Below the pieces are notes generated by a model. The model was not told the DNA's origin, did no database searches, and was given only the letters and a program-made list of their open reading frames with translations. Made by a program: the position numbers and the translations under genes. A DNA stretch of 64,000 nt from Desulfobacterium sp. (GTDB lineage Bacteria > Desulfobacterota > Desulfobacteria > Desulfobacterales > Desulfobacteraceae), in assembly GCA_016342325.1 (NCBI GenBank), contig JAEINR010000018.1, forward strand, positions 24,797-88,796, given 5' to 3'. Positions within the stretch are counted from its first letter, which is position 1. Every line of letters starts with the position of its first letter. Shown in pieces: positions 62,303-64,000 of the stretch.

Positions 62303-63140
62303 CGCCATGGAAAAAGGGTCTTGGGAACCGCCCGAGGCCTTTTTCACGAGATCTTAAGGCAGTGCTTACAAATTCTGACCTGAATCCGCCCTTGCAGTCA
62401 CGGCGGCCAGGAGCCCACTATCAAAAGCCTGTTATCCGAGGAGCTCGTCCTATCAATGCTTCTGGGATATGATCCCCTAAAGGCTTAGCAAAAGATTCAA
62501 TTTCCCATTTGGAAGGAGGAGACCTTTTCCAATGATCTCTGCTTTGTTTTTTTAAGGGCCATCGGCAAGACGCTGTCATGGCAGTTCCAGGGTTGATTAA
62601 GAATCATTTGGCTTTTGTTCCAGGTATAAATTCCAGGTAATCTTTTGGGGCTAACCGGCATGAACTCCTTGACGATCTCGGGATGGTGGGTCTCCATGGC
62701 CACATAATCCTGGAAGTATTGCTGACTAAAAAGGCAATGCAGCCTTGCCAGTGTTCCATTTCCACATTGAAGACGAGCAAGTCAGCACGGTTAACCTCCA
62801 TCCTTCTGCCGATGGTGGAGGCTGGCCTTTGAAAGAATGGTGTAGCATGGGTACTTATCTTCTTTGAGTTCTTTTTTAAGTTCTGATATGGCGCCTATAA
62901 TCTCCCCGGAGAAAAATTATTTTATTTTTTAATTCAAATCAGACACTTGAAAATATCACTATTAGCATAATACTATTAGTATAATACTAATGGTATCGCT
63001 ATGGCATTGCGTAAAAATGTAAATATATATATTTAAAAAAACAAGTGAGAATCACATTTCGATGTGGTATAGGGAGGGGAATTGATAATAAATTGATTAT
63101 GTTTATGTAGTTTTTTGAAACGATAGGTGGTTGGGTAACG
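62303..63140. other. Degenerate spacer with gene remnants, then AT-rich DNA
   Basis: 838 bases without an intact gene. The first ~410 are decayed LysR copies (see the pseudogene entry); 62720-62850 has another unassigned short frame; from about 62860 the sequence becomes AT-rich and remains so to the window end. Confidence 0.65.
62326..62715. pseudogene. Decayed copy of the convergent LysR pair
   Basis: 62326-62600 resembles the 3' part of the LysR gene at about 60568-60860 (shared TCACGGCGG, ATCAAAAGCCTG, GGAGACCTTTTCCA and more), with frameshifts and a stop. 62626-62715, on the minus strand, encodes METHHPEIVKEFMPVSPK, matching METRLPEIIKAFKQVCPK of the second LysR (about 61376-61455). The central part is missing, so a duplicated pair has been deleted and decayed. 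Confidence 0.8.
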
Positions 63141-63977
63141 ATGAAATCAATGGGTACAATAGATAATAAATACAATCCATATTTGGCACGTATTTTTTCA
63201 AGCAACGTGATTTCTGAGCTTATTAAGAAAGGCAGATCCGATTATGTATCAGATATAATTAATTCCTCAGGATATATTAAGCAGCTTGATAAAGAAAACT
63301 GTTTAAAAGATTTTTTTGAAAAATTATATAATCATCTTTCACGAACATATAGAAATGAGTATATTTACAAGAATGCAATTGCAAACAAGATATTACTCGG
63401 TAAACATTCTCTAAACACTTCTTTTATGCTGATGGAATTTCGTGTAGCGAACTGCAAAGCTGATACCGTCATTTTAAACGGCACTTCTAATGCTTATGAA
63501 ATAAAAACAGAGTTAGACTCTCTTGATCGCTTGAAACGTCAAATATCAGCCTATGAAAAAGTTTTTGATATGGTTCATGTCATCGCTGCTCCTTCCCAAA
63601 TAGAAAAAGTAACGGAATCGGTAGGGCCCCATGTTGGCCTGATGGAGCTTAGTCATCGGAATACCATCAAATCTGTTCGCAAGGCTCTATCAGGCAAAGC
63701 AAATACCTGCCCGGATGTAATATTTGAGTCATTACGAAAACCAGAATACATTTCAATAATAAAAAATAAATTTGGGTATATTCCAGATGTTCCGAACACA
63801 CAGATCCATAGAGAGTGTAAAAAAAGATTCTCTCGACTCAGTCCAGATGAAGCTCATGATGCTATGGTAACGGTTCTAAAAAAACGTGGAAGTAACAAAC
63901 TTTTAAAGGATTTTATAACAAATCTAGTAAATATTCGGCTTAGTCATTCAGAATTTATTTTTTCAACAACACCCTAA
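63141..63977 (+). CDS. sce7726-family protein, predicted PD-(D/E)XK-like nuclease
   Basis: Protein of 278 residues. MEFRVANCKADTVILNGTSN followed by AYEIKTELDSLDRLKRQISA resembles sce7726-family proteins. E...D...ExK spacing fits a PD-(D/E)XK nuclease core (Glu/Asp in MEFRV-ADTV, then EIK). The family is commonly paired with an sce7725-family gene, which would start past the window end; GAGAGG near 63989 could be its ribosome site. Codon use is AT-rich, unlike everything to the left, which suggests transfer. No strong ribosome site precedes ATG 63141; ATG 63150 is an alternative. Confidence 0.75.
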   Translation: MKSMGTIDNKYNPYLARIFSSNVISELIKKGRSDYVSDIINSSGYIKQLDKENCLKDFFEKLYNHLSRTYRNEYIYKNAIANKILLGKHSLNTSFMLMEFRVANCKADTVILNGTSNAYEIKTELDSLDRLKRQISAYEKVFDMVHVIAAPSQIEKVTESVGPHVGLMELSHRNTIKSVRKALSGKANTCPDVIFESLRKPEYISIIKNKFGYIPDVPNTQIHRECKKRFSRLSPDEAHDAMVTVLKKRGSNKLLKDFITNLVNIRLSHSEFIFSTTP

Positions 63978-64000
63978 ATTTTTTGTTGAGAGGATACATC

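Noticed and set aside
1..64000. tRNA, rRNA and complete transposase genes
   Set aside because: I looked for typical T-loop GTTCGAATC sequences, rRNA stretches and DDE/tyrosine transposase motifs and saw none that could be supported.

Overview
The window looks like chromosomal DNA of a Gram-negative, anaerobic or microaerobic, surface-associated bacterium. The GC-rich code, dense ATGA-overlapped operons, sigma-54 circuits, FeoAB, ferritin-like and rubrerythrin-like proteins, and several small Cys-rich proteins fit a Desulfobacterota (deltaproteobacterial, Desulfobacteraceae-like) sulfate reducer. That assignment is an inference from gene style; no rRNA or other marker gene is present. I saw no tRNA, rRNA, CRISPR array or intact insertion sequence.

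Layout. 117-5188: chemoreceptor with a duplicated Cache sensor, bacterioferritin-like protein, periplasmic MsrA-MsrB fusion and SlyD-like isomerase. 5232-9063 (minus): MinD/FleN-like ATPase behind a PilB/GspE ATPase whose N-terminus carries about eight MshEN-type motifs. 9325-17027: a sigma-54 activator diverging from an RND efflux operon (small protein, adaptor, pump, TolC-like channel) that has a -24/-12 promoter. 17184-21398: a ZraSR-like two-component system beside a small secreted protein with a duplicated DKKKDGSCNS tail; a second -24/-12 promoter and dyad enhancer-like sites precede it. 21707-36579: a long plus-strand cluster that starts with signalling genes (histidine kinase, receiver, HD-GYP, STAS) and runs by start/stop overlaps into an MSHA-like hybrid of type IV pilus and type II secretion: MshE, MshG, major pseudopilin, PilM/N/O/P-like proteins, secretin, three minor pseudopilins and a last minor pseudopilin fused to an NHL propeller. 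MshE has a well-formed MshEN motif pair, so c-di-GMP control by the upstream HD-GYP protein is a coherent hypothesis.

36666-50207 is a mixed housekeeping and accessory stretch: FAD oxidoreductase plus rhodanese-rubrerythrin fusion, several small proteins, DUF3047, a MocR regulator diverging from a LysE exporter, nitroreductase, class II fumarase, lipoprotein, Tpx, a J-domain protein, SDR and AraC regulator. 50307-53916 is an ArsR-led cluster (ArsP-type permease, two thioredoxin-fold proteins, CcdA-like protein, Fe-S protein). 54197-56609 is feoAB. 56653-62302 holds an EamA transporter, STAS protein, DUF2325 protein, a convergent LysR pair and a carboxymuconolactone decarboxylase-like protein. 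62303-63140 contains decayed copies of that LysR pair, then AT-rich DNA and an sce7726-family protein (63141-63977) that probably marks the edge of an acquired island.

Scattered through the spacers is a family of about 75-bp repeats (three good copies, one diverged, two with internal deletions). Hairpins at 53925-53986 and 56615-56645, on either side of feoAB, resemble REP-type elements.
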